A stretch of DNA of 64,000 nt from Vulcanisaeta thermophila (GTDB taxonomy: Archaea > Thermoproteota > Thermoprotei > Thermoproteales > Thermocladiaceae), in the NCBI RefSeq assembly GCF_001748385.1, contig NZ_BCLI01000001.1, positions 537,177-601,176 of the forward strand, in the 5' to 3' direction. Below are positions 17,840 to 25,901 of this stretch, one piece after another (within the stretch, counting starts at the first letter, position 1; each line of letters starts with the position of its first letter). The notes beneath the pieces were generated by a model. It ran no database searches. It was given only the letters and a program-made list of their open reading frames with translations, and was not told the origin of the DNA. The position numbers and the translations under genes are program-made.

Positions 17840-18268
17840 TCACAACTCTAAAAACTCTAATTTTGGATTATGCCTTTTAAACAATTCCTTAACCTTATTA
17901 GACTGAATTATATTCCTATCCAGGGTAACAAAATACTTAGCATTCGCATCAGCAAGCGCCGTGGCAACAATAAGCACATCATAAAGACCCAGCCAATTTA
18001 CTTCACTCATTAATTCATTTAAATACTCCATAAATAATTTCCACGAATCACCATTAAACATAAAGACCTCAATTTCATTACTTATTAATAAACCATGAAC
18101 CCTATTAACTACATCCTCATTATCCCGAACCTTAGCATAAACCTCAGCCAAAGCAAAAGGCGAAACCACAACCTTAAACTGGCCACTCCTAACAATTCTA
18201 TTATTCAACAAATTTCTAAGGCTCCCATAATCAAATAACACACTGGAATCACAATGAATAGTTTGCAT
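17840..18268 (-). CDS. PIN-domain ribonuclease (toxin candidate)
   Basis: A 142-residue PIN fold. Acidic residues fall at the expected places: D7 in HCDSSVLF, E42 in FALAEVYA, D97 in LYDVLIVATAL and D117 in VTLDRN. PIN proteins are metal-dependent RNases and the commonest archaeal toxins. The ATG at 18268 lies inside the end of the upstream Panacea-like gene, overlapping it by 20 bases, so the two are probably co-translated. The usual partner of an archaeal PIN toxin is VapB; here it is a different protein family. An ATG at 18280 is less likely because it extends the N-terminus beyond the first PIN strand. Confidence 0.75.
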   Translation of the reverse strand: MQTIHCDSSVLFDYGSLRNLLNNRIVRSGQFKVVVSPFALAEVYAKVRDNEDVVNRVHGLLISNEIEVFMFNGDSWKLFMEYLNELMSEVNWLGLYDVLIVATALADANAKYFVTLDRNIIQSNKVKELFKRHNPKLEFLEL

Positions 18269-18743
18269 CGATAAGCCCAAGATTTTTCAGCAAATTTAAT
18301 GCTTTCCCAATGTACTCACTGGCCCATGGCTTCAGGAATAGTAGGTGGTCCAGGACATCACTTAAGGTGGTGCCTGGGTACCTCTCTCTGTACGCCGTCA
18401 TTAGCATGTGCAGTGTAGCCGCAACCTCAAGCACGGCATCACTGGCCCCAGACAGCATATCCAGTGCACTGCTTAATTCACCATCGTCTTTGTAATACCC
18501 CGCGAGTGCCCTGATCTCGTTATCACCAAGCCTGGCCAGGGCCATGTAATCATCGGCTAAGGCCCTTGAGTATGGTCCACGCAGGTAAAGGTCAAAGTCA
18601 TAACGCGGGCCCAACCCAAGGGCATTCAATAGGTAAATTACCTTTTGAACCCTAAGCCTGGCATCAAAACTACCCAGTAAGTCACTGGCTTCAATACCAA
18701 GCCTAGCCAGTACGAAGGACAGGAATACAAGCCTACTATTCAT
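18249..18743 (-). CDS. YwgA/Panacea (DUF4065)-like protein, antitoxin candidate
   Basis: A 164-residue helical protein. The segment FDARLRVQKVIYLLNALGLG followed by YDFDLYLRGPYSRALADDY matches the core of the YwgA/DUF4065 (Panacea, SocA) family: a K in the QK-YLL helix, then a GPYS motif. Panacea domains are antitoxins that pair with many unrelated toxins in bacteria. This gene comes first and overlaps a PIN nuclease gene, the order expected for an antitoxin-toxin operon. The family call comes from motif memory only. A weak TATA-like ACTTTTTAC (about 18762-18770) precedes it. Confidence 0.55.
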   Translation of the reverse strand: MNSRLVFLSFVLARLGIEASDLLGSFDARLRVQKVIYLLNALGLGPRYDFDLYLRGPYSRALADDYMALARLGDNEIRALAGYYKDDGELSSALDMLSGASDAVLEVAATLHMLMTAYRERYPGTTLSDVLDHLLFLKPWASEYIGKALNLLKNLGLIDANYSL

Positions 18744-19236
18744 ATATCCCCAGAATAAGCAGTAAAAAGTGCATTTATAAGTCTATTATCAACTCAGCCC
18801 AAACCACCACGCACCTCACCTAAACCCTCCTCCTAACAACAAACCTACACTCAACCCCCCTCACACCTATAATAACCCACATAAACCACACACAATATAC
18901 CTATTAAGAAACCCCAAAACCCAATCAACCTCGTTAGCCGAAAAAGACATGAGCTCATGACACCCCCTACACGCTTATCCTTCGCCCTAACCACCAAGTA
19001 CCCAAGGCTTTACATAATCCATTTAACATAACAGGTAACCAAACCTGGAATTAGGGGTTGATTTGGGTTGTGGTTGTTTTCTCATTCTCTGTGTTCGTTT
19101 GTTCAATGATTTGTCTTAGGTTATATTATTATTGCCTTATTCGTGATTTTCCTGCTTAAGTTTTGCCGTGGAATTTGCCGTGAAATATTAATCATAGCAT
19201 AAAATTTAAAAGGAGATAAGTAGTATATATCAATGT
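18744..19236. other. Intergenic stretch without clear gene
   Basis: C- and A-rich spacer between the Panacea-like gene and the first DUF996 gene. It holds the promoter of the DUF996 gene (TTTAAAA near 19207) and a small palindrome CATGAGCTCATG (18949-18960). I see no supported gene. Confidence 0.5.
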
Positions 19237-19845
19237 ATGGCGTCGGGTTTAAACGTTGAGGACATAAGAAGCGCAGGTCTGCTGGGCCTCATAGGCATAA
19301 TCCTCATGCTCCTTTCTATAGCAGCTGCTGTGGCATACGCAGGCGCAGGTTTGGGTTTGGTGGGCCTTATAATGGTCCTAATGGCCCTTAATAAGTTGTC
19401 CAAGGCCTTCAACAGGCCCAGTATATTCAGGAATGCATTGTACGCCGTGATCACGGGCATCGTGGGCATCGTACTGATCATCGTGGTAGTGGTTTTAGCC
19501 TATTTAGCCGTCAACATCTCAGCAGCAGTCTCAGCAGCACCATTTACTACCTCCACCCTATCCAGGTCCTACGGATCCTTGGCCTCGTCAATTGCCATAG
19601 TCATAATATTCATAACATTGGCTGCGGCTGTCTACATAATAATTGTGTTTTCATACCGATTCTTTAGAAACGCATACATAGAGCTAGCCGAGGCTAGTGG
19701 CATAGGCGACTTCCGCAGCACAGCCAAGTGGTACTGGTACGGGGCTTTGACGGCTATAGTCCTAGTGGGCGTGGTGTTAATACTCATAGGACACATATAC
19801 GCAGCACTGGGCTACAATAAACTAAGAGAATACAAAGCGCAGTGA
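19237..19845 (+). CDS. DUF996 family membrane protein (copy 1)
   Basis: A 202-residue protein with four or five membrane helices. It begins ASGLNVEDIRSAGLLGLIG and ends with DFRSTAKWYWYGALTAIVLVG and a short YNKLREYK tail, the pattern of the archaeal DUF996 family. The function is unknown. Two further copies lie in this window (43491-44075 and 45453-46022) with the same N- and C-terminal signatures. The ATG is leaderless under a TTTAAAA box near 19207. Copies 1 and 3 are especially close at the C-terminus (LTAIVLVGVVL). Confidence 0.75.
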   Translation: MASGLNVEDIRSAGLLGLIGIILMLLSIAAAVAYAGAGLGLVGLIMVLMALNKLSKAFNRPSIFRNALYAVITGIVGIVLIIVVVVLAYLAVNISAAVSAAPFTTSTLSRSYGSLASSIAIVIIFITLAAAVYIIIVFSYRFFRNAYIELAEASGIGDFRSTAKWYWYGALTAIVLVGVVLILIGHIYAALGYNKLREYKAQ

Positions 19846-20685
19846 CAGTTGCTTAAATTACCATTTACATAAAAATAAGATACTGCATCCGAGAGAACTC
19901 AAATGAATATATATATAACTTTGATAGAACACAAAGATGGAGCTACTAATACTAAAGATGTTGCAATGGTCGTGGATGGCGGTGTGACAACCGTGGTTAA
20001 AACTCACCAAAAACCATTAATCCATATGGCTGCATTATTCTATTTATTAATTGTTCCACCACCAGTATTGCTACGTTCACGGGCTTATCCGTAGAATTCC
20101 CTACGTATAGCCAGCAAGCCCCTGCCCCTTACTTATCAAAACCCCTCACAGGTAACTACCCATGAAAGAAAGGGGCTCCTCGCGATGGAGGCACGCCACA
20201 GTAACAAAAACCAAGGTAAAAGCAATCCCAACCTATAACCCTCCTATGAAATCCTCAATCATGAATAAATCCCAGCACGAACTCGCAATCTTTCAATCTT
20301 CCTGTGGAATCTTACGTTTTACGGTTTTCCTGGGTTTTACAAGCCCCTCTACTCTCATGCCCACCCACTTAATTTTAGCGTGCCTCAACCTTTCTCCCTC
20401 ATTATCACATGCAGATTCACATGATTTCCTACCAGCCCATTCAAATGAAACGAAGTTAAAGGCTCGGTGTATACCCCTTACGATTGGTTTAAAGGGTTTT
20501 TAAGGGGCTGGCGCCGTGTGTATAGTGTGCTTGGGGTTGGATTATTAGCCCAGGGCCACCCAAAGCCCCAGGCTGGGTTAATCGCATTAATTAAAACACC
20601 CAATAAGTCCTACACCCACAAAACCCCCACGTGGGGCAAACCCAACCACACAAGAACAAACAACTAAGAAACCACGAAGAATTCT
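19846..20685. other. Long gene-poor stretch before tRNA-Arg
   Basis: No supported gene. A minus-strand frame from about 20490 to 20146 reads as protein except for a TGA and a TAG, each placed where Trp could have stood, but it has no recognised family and no start codon. At 20551-20637 there is a repeat shared with 55155-55250; both copies end in CCCCACGTGGGG and lie just downstream of a minus-strand tRNA gene. Confidence 0.45.
20551..20637. repeat. tRNA-trailing repeat, copy 1
   Basis: Shares with 55155-55250 the ordered blocks CAGGGCC, AAGCCCC(A/G)GGCTGGGTT, ATTAA, CCCACAAA and the palindrome CCCCACGTGGGG (20625-20636 here). It lies about 50 bases beyond the 3' end of tRNA-Arg. It may be a terminator or processing element, or an RNA gene on the minus strand. 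Confidence 0.45.
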
Positions 20686-20763
20686 TGGCGGCCCCGGTGG
20701 GATTTGAACCCACGACCTACGGCTTAGGAGGCCGCCGCTCTATCCATGCTGAGCTACGGGGCC
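20686..20763 (-). tRNA. tRNA-Arg (CCT)
   Basis: Complete cloverleaf on the minus strand: acceptor GGCCCCG/CGGGGCC, D-stem GCTC/GAGC, anticodon stem GCGGC/GCCGT with loop CTCCTAA (anticodon CCT), T-arm GTGGG TTCAAAT CCCAC, discriminator G and an encoded CCA (20686-20688). No intron. A TTTTTAAG box at 20788-20795 lies 26 bases before the 5' end. A partial, mutated copy of its 5' half lies at 34155-34188. Confidence 0.95.
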
Positions 20764-20809
20764 TTGGTTTCTGTGTTTTCTTTGTGTTTTTAAGTTCTTT
20801 GGTTCGTGG

Positions 20810-21013
20810 TTAGTATTCCTTTATTTCCTTGTTTTTTGATTTGTACTCGTTTATTAATTGGTTTGCGATGTCTGGTGGGACTTTTATCGTGTATAGGTAG
20901 TGGTTTAGTCTTGCTTTTAATTTTACATAGTCGTTATACCTCTTGACCCTAATCTCCTCCGCCTTGTCCGCGTACCTCCGCCAGAGCTCCACTAGGAATA
21001 CTTCCCTGGGCAT
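20810..21013 (-). CDS. rpl38e: Ribosomal protein eL38
   Basis: The 67-residue basic protein begins PREVFLVELWRRY and carries EEIRVKRYNDYVKLKARLNHYLYTIKVPP, which matches the archaeal/eukaryotic eL38 core (KL-KAR---YLYT--V). eL38 sits in the large ribosomal subunit and occurs only in some archaea, mainly crenarchaea. The ATG at 21013 is leaderless below a CCTTAAAAA box centred at 21039; an upstream alternative at 21022 precedes the transcription start. It is divergent from the geranylgeranyl reductase, so the two promoters overlap within about 80 bases. Confidence 0.75.
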   Translation of the reverse strand: MPREVFLVELWRRYADKAEEIRVKRYNDYVKLKARLNHYLYTIKVPPDIANQLINEYKSKNKEIKEY

Positions 21014-21089
21014 TGGCCACAAGTGGGTTTCTGTATTTTTAAGGTTTGCTGGGTGCGTTTTAATAACCCCTGGGCTGGGTCTTTCCCCC

Positions 21090-22289
21090 GTGGATGTGGA
21101 TGTCTTGATTGTTGGTGGTGGGCCCGCTGGCTCCTACCTAGCCCGTTACCTGGTGAGTAGTGGGTTTGATGGTGATGTCCTGGTGATTGATAAGAGGGGC
21201 GTGGTCTACGCGCCCGTTATTTGCGGCGAGTTATTGCCCAGTGAGGGTTTACTCAGTGATTGGATTCCCAGGGAGCTCCATAACGTGCTCCTGGAGACCA
21301 TGAGGTCCACATTGAGGAGGGAATTCATTGTTAATGAGTTGAGGAGCCTCAGGCTCATTGTGGCTGGTAGGGACGTGGGCACCTTCCCCTTCAGGACATA
21401 CCTAGTGGACAAGGGCGCCATGATTAAGGGCGCCATTGAGGATGCCATGTCCAGGGGCGCCAGGGTTAGGTTTGGGGTTAATGCCGTTAGGTGCGGGGTT
21501 AAGGGTGGTTTGTATGAGTGCCTTGTTCATGATAGGTCCGGTGGTGAGTATGTCATCAGGTCCAGGGTCCTCGTGGGCGCCGATGCGTACCCATCAGTCG
21601 TGGATAGGAGCCTGGGCATAACAGGTGGTTTTAGGCCTGAGGACTTGATAATAGCCACCAGCGCCAGGGCGAGGGGTAGGTATGAGGAGGATGAGGCCGT
21701 CATAGTCATGGACCCGGGGCTGGCGCCGGGCGGTTTTGCGTGGATCTTCCCGAGGGGTGATGGTTTGCATAACATTGGTGTTGGTGTTAGGAATAACCTG
21801 GCGTGGAGGGGCGCGGACCCCCTTGACCACCACATGAAGTTCGTGAGGGAGTTCGGTTTGGAGCAGGTTCAGAGGGCCGTGTTGATGAAGACCCTACCAG
21901 TGGGTGGGTTGCTCAATAGGTACTCCCTGGGTGGTGCGTACCTGATTGGTGATGCCGTGGGCTCGGTGATACCCACCAACGGTGCGGGTATTAACCCAGC
22001 CATGATAACGGCCCACCTCCTGGGCAGGGCATTAACGGGGGGCGGTGATTACGTGAGGCTTATGAACACAGTGTTCAAGCCCCTGATGGATAGGATGGTA
22101 CTCTTTAGAAGGATTGGTGACCCACTGCTCCTTAGTAGGGACGCCATGGTCAGGGCCCTGGGCATCTCCAAGTCATACCTATCAAGCGCGATTTACGAAG
22201 CCACATTATCATCAATGAGGATTTCAACGCTTATTAAGTTTGCCCTGGGTTACCCATTGATAAGGCTCGTGTCCAGTCCCTGGCCGTAA
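21090..22289 (+). CDS. Geranylgeranyl reductase family FAD protein
   Basis: A 399-residue flavoprotein. It starts DVDVLIVGGGPAGSYLARYL (FAD/Rossmann), has an RTYLVDKGAM segment and the second FAD motif AYLIGDAVGSVIPTNGAGINPAM. These enzymes saturate the geranylgeranyl chains of archaeal ether lipids, from digeranylgeranylglycerophospholipid. Start: the GTG at 21090 is used because homology begins here and a TTTTAATAA box near 21063 predicts transcription from about 21089; the frame is open farther upstream only because of chance overlap with the eL38 gene. It is followed 61 bases later by a polyprenyl diphosphate synthase, so the pair probably supplies membrane lipid. Confidence 0.85.
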   Translation: MDVDVLIVGGGPAGSYLARYLVSSGFDGDVLVIDKRGVVYAPVICGELLPSEGLLSDWIPRELHNVLLETMRSTLRREFIVNELRSLRLIVAGRDVGTFPFRTYLVDKGAMIKGAIEDAMSRGARVRFGVNAVRCGVKGGLYECLVHDRSGGEYVIRSRVLVGADAYPSVVDRSLGITGGFRPEDLIIATSARARGRYEEDEAVIVMDPGLAPGGFAWIFPRGDGLHNIGVGVRNNLAWRGADPLDHHMKFVREFGLEQVQRAVLMKTLPVGGLLNRYSLGGAYLIGDAVGSVIPTNGAGINPAMITAHLLGRALTGGGDYVRLMNTVFKPLMDRMVLFRRIGDPLLLSRDAMVRALGISKSYLSSAIYEATLSSMRISTLIKFALGYPLIRLVSSPWP

Positions 22290-22350
22290 TTTTGCATAAA
22301 ATGTATAGTAGCATTTATAAGAGCATTTGGTTACATTGGTGCTGGGTTTA

Positions 22351-23238
22351 ATGGCCGTAATAAGCCCAGCGAAGTACCTAGACCTACTGCCGGGCGAGGT
22401 TAGGGAGGCCCTGAACGGCGTCATTGAGTTGCTGAATAGGGCATTTGATGGTCATTGGCTCCCCAATGACCTGGGGGATGCGGCGTATTACTACATTAGG
22501 AATAGGGGTAAGATGATAAGGCCCACGCTCGTGCTACTCACTGCATACTCACTGAGGGGTAATGTGGGCAATGCCATACTGCCCGCAGCCTCTGTGGAAT
22601 TAATACACATAGCATCATTACTGCAGGATGACATAATGGATAGGCAGATGGTGAGGAGGGGTGTTAAGACACCGTACAGTATTTATGGGCCCAACATGGC
22701 CATGCTAGCCAGTGACCTGGCCATAGCCAAGGCCGTGGAGTACGCCATTCGGAGTGGTGATAATGACATAGTCTTTGAATTATTGAACGCATCCATTAAG
22801 TTGGCTGCTGGTCAGGGGTTTGAGATGGAGCTCTCGGGTAAGGACTCAATAACAATTGATGATTACATGAGGCTCGTTTATAACAAGACCGCAGCCCTCA
22901 TAGAATCCTCAATGGTAGTGGGCGCCTACTCAGTGGGCGTTAAGGACCCCAGCACCATTAATGTGCTGAGGGATGTGGGGCGTAATGTGGGGCTCGCCTT
23001 CCAGGTGAGAGATGACGTAATTGACTACCAAAACCTGGACCCGGGCAACCCCATGGTTTTTGATGATGAGGTGAACATAGTGAAGATACTGATTAAGGAG
23101 GGGCTCGACATGGCCTCCTCAATAGCCAGGGCCAGGTCCATGGTGAACGAACTGCTAGACAATGCCGTAAGGGGGCTTAGTGGGTTGATTGATGGGTCCA
23201 ACGTCCTTATTAAGTACATAAACCTGCTTAGGATTTAA
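22351..23238 (+). CDS. Polyprenyl (geranylgeranyl-type) diphosphate synthase
   Basis: A 295-residue all-helical prenyltransferase. Both aspartate-rich motifs are present: DDIMD at 93-97 and DDVID at 221-225, with RGKMIRP near 52-58 for isopentenyl diphosphate binding. It condenses isopentenyl diphosphate into C20 or longer chains, most likely geranylgeranyl diphosphate for lipids. The ATG at 22351 follows a TTTATAAG box (22312-22319) at the proper distance; a TTG at 22327 would lie before the transcription start. The neighbour upstream is geranylgeranyl reductase. Confidence 0.88.
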   Translation: MAVISPAKYLDLLPGEVREALNGVIELLNRAFDGHWLPNDLGDAAYYYIRNRGKMIRPTLVLLTAYSLRGNVGNAILPAASVELIHIASLLQDDIMDRQMVRRGVKTPYSIYGPNMAMLASDLAIAKAVEYAIRSGDNDIVFELLNASIKLAAGQGFEMELSGKDSITIDDYMRLVYNKTAALIESSMVVGAYSVGVKDPSTINVLRDVGRNVGLAFQVRDDVIDYQNLDPGNPMVFDDEVNIVKILIKEGLDMASSIARARSMVNELLDNAVRGLSGLIDGSNVLIKYINLLRI

Positions 23239-23331
23239 AAGATTAATACTTGCGCGGGCGCCATAGCCCATGGGGTATTACTACGTAAAATAAATCAACC
23301 CAAAATTTAAACCCAGGTAAAAGAACCCCTG

Positions 23332-23856
23332 ATGAGCGAGGTAATAGTCATAGATGACATGGCAATAAGGTATGAGGACCTCTTCAGGGCCCCGGAGAAG
23401 GATGGGGCCGTGGTCTCGGTGAGGGTCCATAAATCCGTTAAGGAGCTCCTGGTGAGGCTGGCCCAGAGGGAGGGGCTTGATGGGGTTTCCGAGCTACTAA
23501 GGTACCTGGTGGCTGGTTACATAATGGGTAAGTACAAACTGGTCCATCCAGAACCCAGGGTATTGGCACAACCCATATTCCTAAACGTGAACGTAAACAA
23601 AACCCAGGGCAAGGACTCCATAGAGCCCGAGCAGGTAATGGTTAAGGTTGAGATTGACGAATTAATAAAGGAGTCCATACAAGCCATTGAGAAGGTCAAG
23701 GCAGGGATCATAAACCCAAGGGGCAATGAGTACCTGAGGAAACTAAGGAATAAGGTGGTTAGGTACATGGTAAAAGCGCTGAAGTACAGGATGGAGGATG
23801 AATACGAAAAACTAAAAACAATACAAACCACACTAACCACAATACTCGAGGAATAA
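23332..23856 (+). CDS. Putative ribbon-helix-helix DNA-binding protein
   Basis: A 174-residue charged protein. Residues about 26-60 (VVSVRVHKSVKELLVRLAQ to SELLRYLVAGYI) fit a beta strand followed by two helices, as in RHH/CopG regulators. The rest is a strand region followed by a long helical, lysine-rich tail with no recognised domain. The ATG is leaderless under AAATTTAAAC at about 23304-23313. No partner gene suggests a target. It could also be a nucleoid or plasmid-partition-type protein. Confidence 0.5.
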   Translation: MSEVIVIDDMAIRYEDLFRAPEKDGAVVSVRVHKSVKELLVRLAQREGLDGVSELLRYLVAGYIMGKYKLVHPEPRVLAQPIFLNVNVNKTQGKDSIEPEQVMVKVEIDELIKESIQAIEKVKAGIINPRGNEYLRKLRNKVVRYMVKALKYRMEDEYEKLKTIQTTLTTILEE

Positions 23857-23912
23857 ACAAAGAAAGAACTTAAAAGCAGCAACGAAAACTATACGCACAG
23901 GGCTATGTCATA

Positions 23913-24001
23913 GCCGGGGTGGCCGAGCCAGGCCCAAGGCGCGGGACTTGAGATCCCGTCCCCGCAAGGGGGCCCGGGTTCAAATCCCGGCCCCGGCACC
24001 A
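23913..24001 (+). tRNA. tRNA-Ser (TGA)
   Basis: Type II tRNA with a long variable arm (CCCC GCAA GGGG). The acceptor is GCCGGGG/CCCCGGC, the anticodon stem CGGGA/TCCCG closes the loop CTTGAGA (anticodon TGA), and the T-arm is CCGGG TTCAAAT CCCGG. CCA is encoded (23999-24001). The discriminator reads as A, whereas I expect G in archaeal serine tRNAs; a leucine reading (GAG) would need a mispaired anticodon stem, so serine is preferred. No intron. Confidence 0.85.
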
Positions 24002-24163
24002 AATCATTAATTATTCCTTACGTGCGATTTGTGGTGCTTAATGTTGATGTATATGTGGTTTTGTTTAATATTATATGAAAGATTGCAGGTAGAATTCTGT
24101 GAATATTTTAATGAGACCATAAATCTTATTAATTCTTATTTCTCGAATATTAGGGGTTATTTT

Positions 24164-25558
24164 TTATTTAGTTATGATTTCTATTTGTGTTCCCTGGGCT
24201 AGGGTGTCGTGTACTGGGCATCTCTCTTCAGCTTCCTTTATTATGCTGTTTATTACGTCCTTCGGCGCTGTTGTTGATATGCTGAGTTCTATTCTTATGC
24301 GTGTTAGGCCGGCTCTTCCAGTTTTTACTATTCCTCCGAATCTAGCGGGGTTTAATGAACCGGTTATTGTTAGTTGCATTGTGTCTATTTTGATGCCCCT
24401 TTCCTTGGCTATTTTCCTAATTGTTACGTTCATGCACCCGGCTAAGGCGAGTAGTAGGTATTCTATTGGGTTTGGTGCTGTATTTGTACCTCCGGCCTCC
24501 TCTGGTTCATCTACTATTACCTTGAAGTTTCTGATGGAGGCCTCTATCTTGGTGTCGGATATTGATACTGCGGTTACGCTGAAAGAGACTTCAGGTGGCG
24601 GTGGTAATCCAGGTAATACTTCATGTGGTTTTTCAATTAGTTCCTTGAGTTTACCTAAGAATTGGGCGCCTACGTAGCCGTCAATTACCCTGTGATCGAG
24701 GGTTAAGCTGAGTGGTAGTAGTTTTTTACCGTTAATGTCCCTGATTTTTCCAATACCGAGTATTGCGACCTCTGGGGGATTTATTATTGGTGTGAAGTAA
24801 GTGACTTCGGTCATTCCTAAGTTACTTATTGTGAATGTGGACCCAGTTAATTCCTCTGGTGTGGCTTTGCCCTGTCTAACGTCGTCAACGACCTTCCTAA
24901 TGTTCTTAGTGAGTGTGTCGAGGTCCATTGTGTCGGCATTCTTGACTACACCAACGAAGAGTCCTTGGTCTGTTTGTATTCCGATGCCAAGGTGTACGTG
25001 GTTGAATACTCTGATTTCGTCGTTAACAACATGGGCATTAAGGTTTGGGAATTCCTTGAGAGCCTTGATTACGATGTATGAGAGTAGTTCTGTGTATGAG
25101 TAATCCCTGAACCTCAACTCCCTGAGCCTTACTAACTCTGTGGCGTCAACATCTGTGTGCAATGTATACTGTGCCGCTGTTCTCAAGCTTTCAGTCATTC
25201 TATCGGCAATTACCTTCCTGACACCTCCAATCTTAATTACCGAGTATTCCTCAACCTTTGGTGCAATGACTTGTGGTGCGGGTTGCGGTATAGGTGCTGG
25301 TGTTGGGGTTGGTGGTGCAGCTACCTCTTCAATCTCTGCCAGTGGGTCGCCTGGCTTGACCCTAGTGCCCTTCTGGGCTATTATTCTTGTTAATTTACCG
25401 TCAACTGGGCTTTCTACTATGTATGTGGCTTTAATCACCATTATTTGGCATAAGGGTTCTTTCTTTTTAACGAGGTCTCCTTCCTTTTTATACCACTCTG
25501 TTATAACCCCTGGCCCGTACCTATCGTAATTCCAGAGATTGGGCACTGTAACAAGCAT
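24164..25558 (-). CDS. 2-oxoacid dehydrogenase E2 acyltransferase fused to an OsmC peroxidase domain
   Basis: A 464-residue fusion. Residues 1-78 are a lipoyl domain with the lipoyl-lysine candidate K43 in QIMVIKATYIVES; 79-102 are a Pro/Ala linker; about 105-320 are the E2 catalytic domain ending SLTLDHRVIDG (His289). No peripheral-subunit-binding domain is visible between them. Residues about 325-464 form an OsmC-type domain with both expected cysteines, C375 in ALAGCMNV and C447 in EERCPVHD. E2 transfers acyl groups to CoA; OsmC/Ohr proteins reduce organic hydroperoxides with electrons from lipoyl groups. The ATG at 25558 begins at the lipoyl domain, and upstream frame is not conserved. 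Divergent from lipoate ligase genes and near E1 genes. Confidence 0.85.
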   Translation of the reverse strand: MLVTVPNLWNYDRYGPGVITEWYKKEGDLVKKKEPLCQIMVIKATYIVESPVDGKLTRIIAQKGTRVKPGDPLAEIEEVAAPPTPTPAPIPQPAPQVIAPKVEEYSVIKIGGVRKVIADRMTESLRTAAQYTLHTDVDATELVRLRELRFRDYSYTELLSYIVIKALKEFPNLNAHVVNDEIRVFNHVHLGIGIQTDQGLFVGVVKNADTMDLDTLTKNIRKVVDDVRQGKATPEELTGSTFTISNLGMTEVTYFTPIINPPEVAILGIGKIRDINGKKLLPLSLTLDHRVIDGYVGAQFLGKLKELIEKPHEVLPGLPPPPEVSFSVTAVSISDTKIEASIRNFKVIVDEPEEAGGTNTAPNPIEYLLLALAGCMNVTIRKIAKERGIKIDTMQLTITGSLNPARFGGIVKTGRAGLTRIRIELSISTTAPKDVINSIIKEAEERCPVHDTLAQGTQIEIITK

Positions 25559-25586
25559 AGTTATTGCATTTGCATCAAAGTAGGAA

Positions 25587-25601
25587 TTTTTAAATATTAG
25601 C
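25587..25601. promoter_or_regulatory. Shared bidirectional TATA region
   Basis: TTTTTAAATATT reads as a TATA-like box on either strand. At about 26 bases it predicts starts near 25565 (E2-OsmC, ATG at 25558) and near 25618 (LplB, ATG at 25620), so the lipoylated enzyme and the ligase may compete for one promoter. Confidence 0.45.
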
Positions 25602-25619
25602 TCTAGAGCTTTAGTATTG

Positions 25620-25901
25620 ATGCCGTTAATTAATGAGTATAAGGCTAAGAAGGGCTTGATAAGGGTTAGATTAAGACTTAGTGATGATGGTAGGATATCT
25701 TGGATTAGAATAACGGGTGATTTCTTCATGTATCCTGAGGAGGCCTTACTCATGCTTGAGAGGTCATTGGTTGGGGTCAAGTTTAGTAGGGATGAGGTTA
25801 GTAGGGTTATTCATGGATTTTTCAGTAGTGGTGTTAAGGTTCCCTTTGTGACTGAGGAGGACTTTGTAGAGGCAATAATGGGTGTTCACGATGAGGGTTA
25901 G
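25620..25901 (+). CDS. lplB: Lipoate-protein ligase accessory subunit
   Basis: A 93-residue protein matching the C-terminal domain of lipoate-protein ligases, which is a separate gene in archaea: YKAKKGLIRVRLRLSDDGRISWIRITGDFFMYPEEAL. In Thermoplasma this subunit is needed with LplA to activate lipoate as lipoyl-AMP. The ATG at 25620 is leaderless. The gene overlaps lplA by 11 bases, so the two are translated together. It is divergent from the E2-OsmC gene, whose lipoyl domain is the obvious substrate. Confidence 0.85.
   Translation: MPLINEYKAKKGLIRVRLRLSDDGRISWIRITGDFFMYPEEALLMLERSLVGVKFSRDEVSRVIHGFFSSGVKVPFVTEEDFVEAIMGVHDEG

Noticed and set aside
19903-20094. Plus-strand frame of 63 codons beginning MNIYITLIEHKDG
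   Set aside because: No homology seen and no suitable box or ribosome site.
20146-20490. Minus-strand frame with two in-frame stops at possible Trp codons
   Set aside because: No start codon, no recognised family and only moderate protein-like character; noted in the gap entry only.
20162-20503. Plus-strand frame of 113 codons
   Set aside because: No promoter or family, and low-complexity content; probably by chance.
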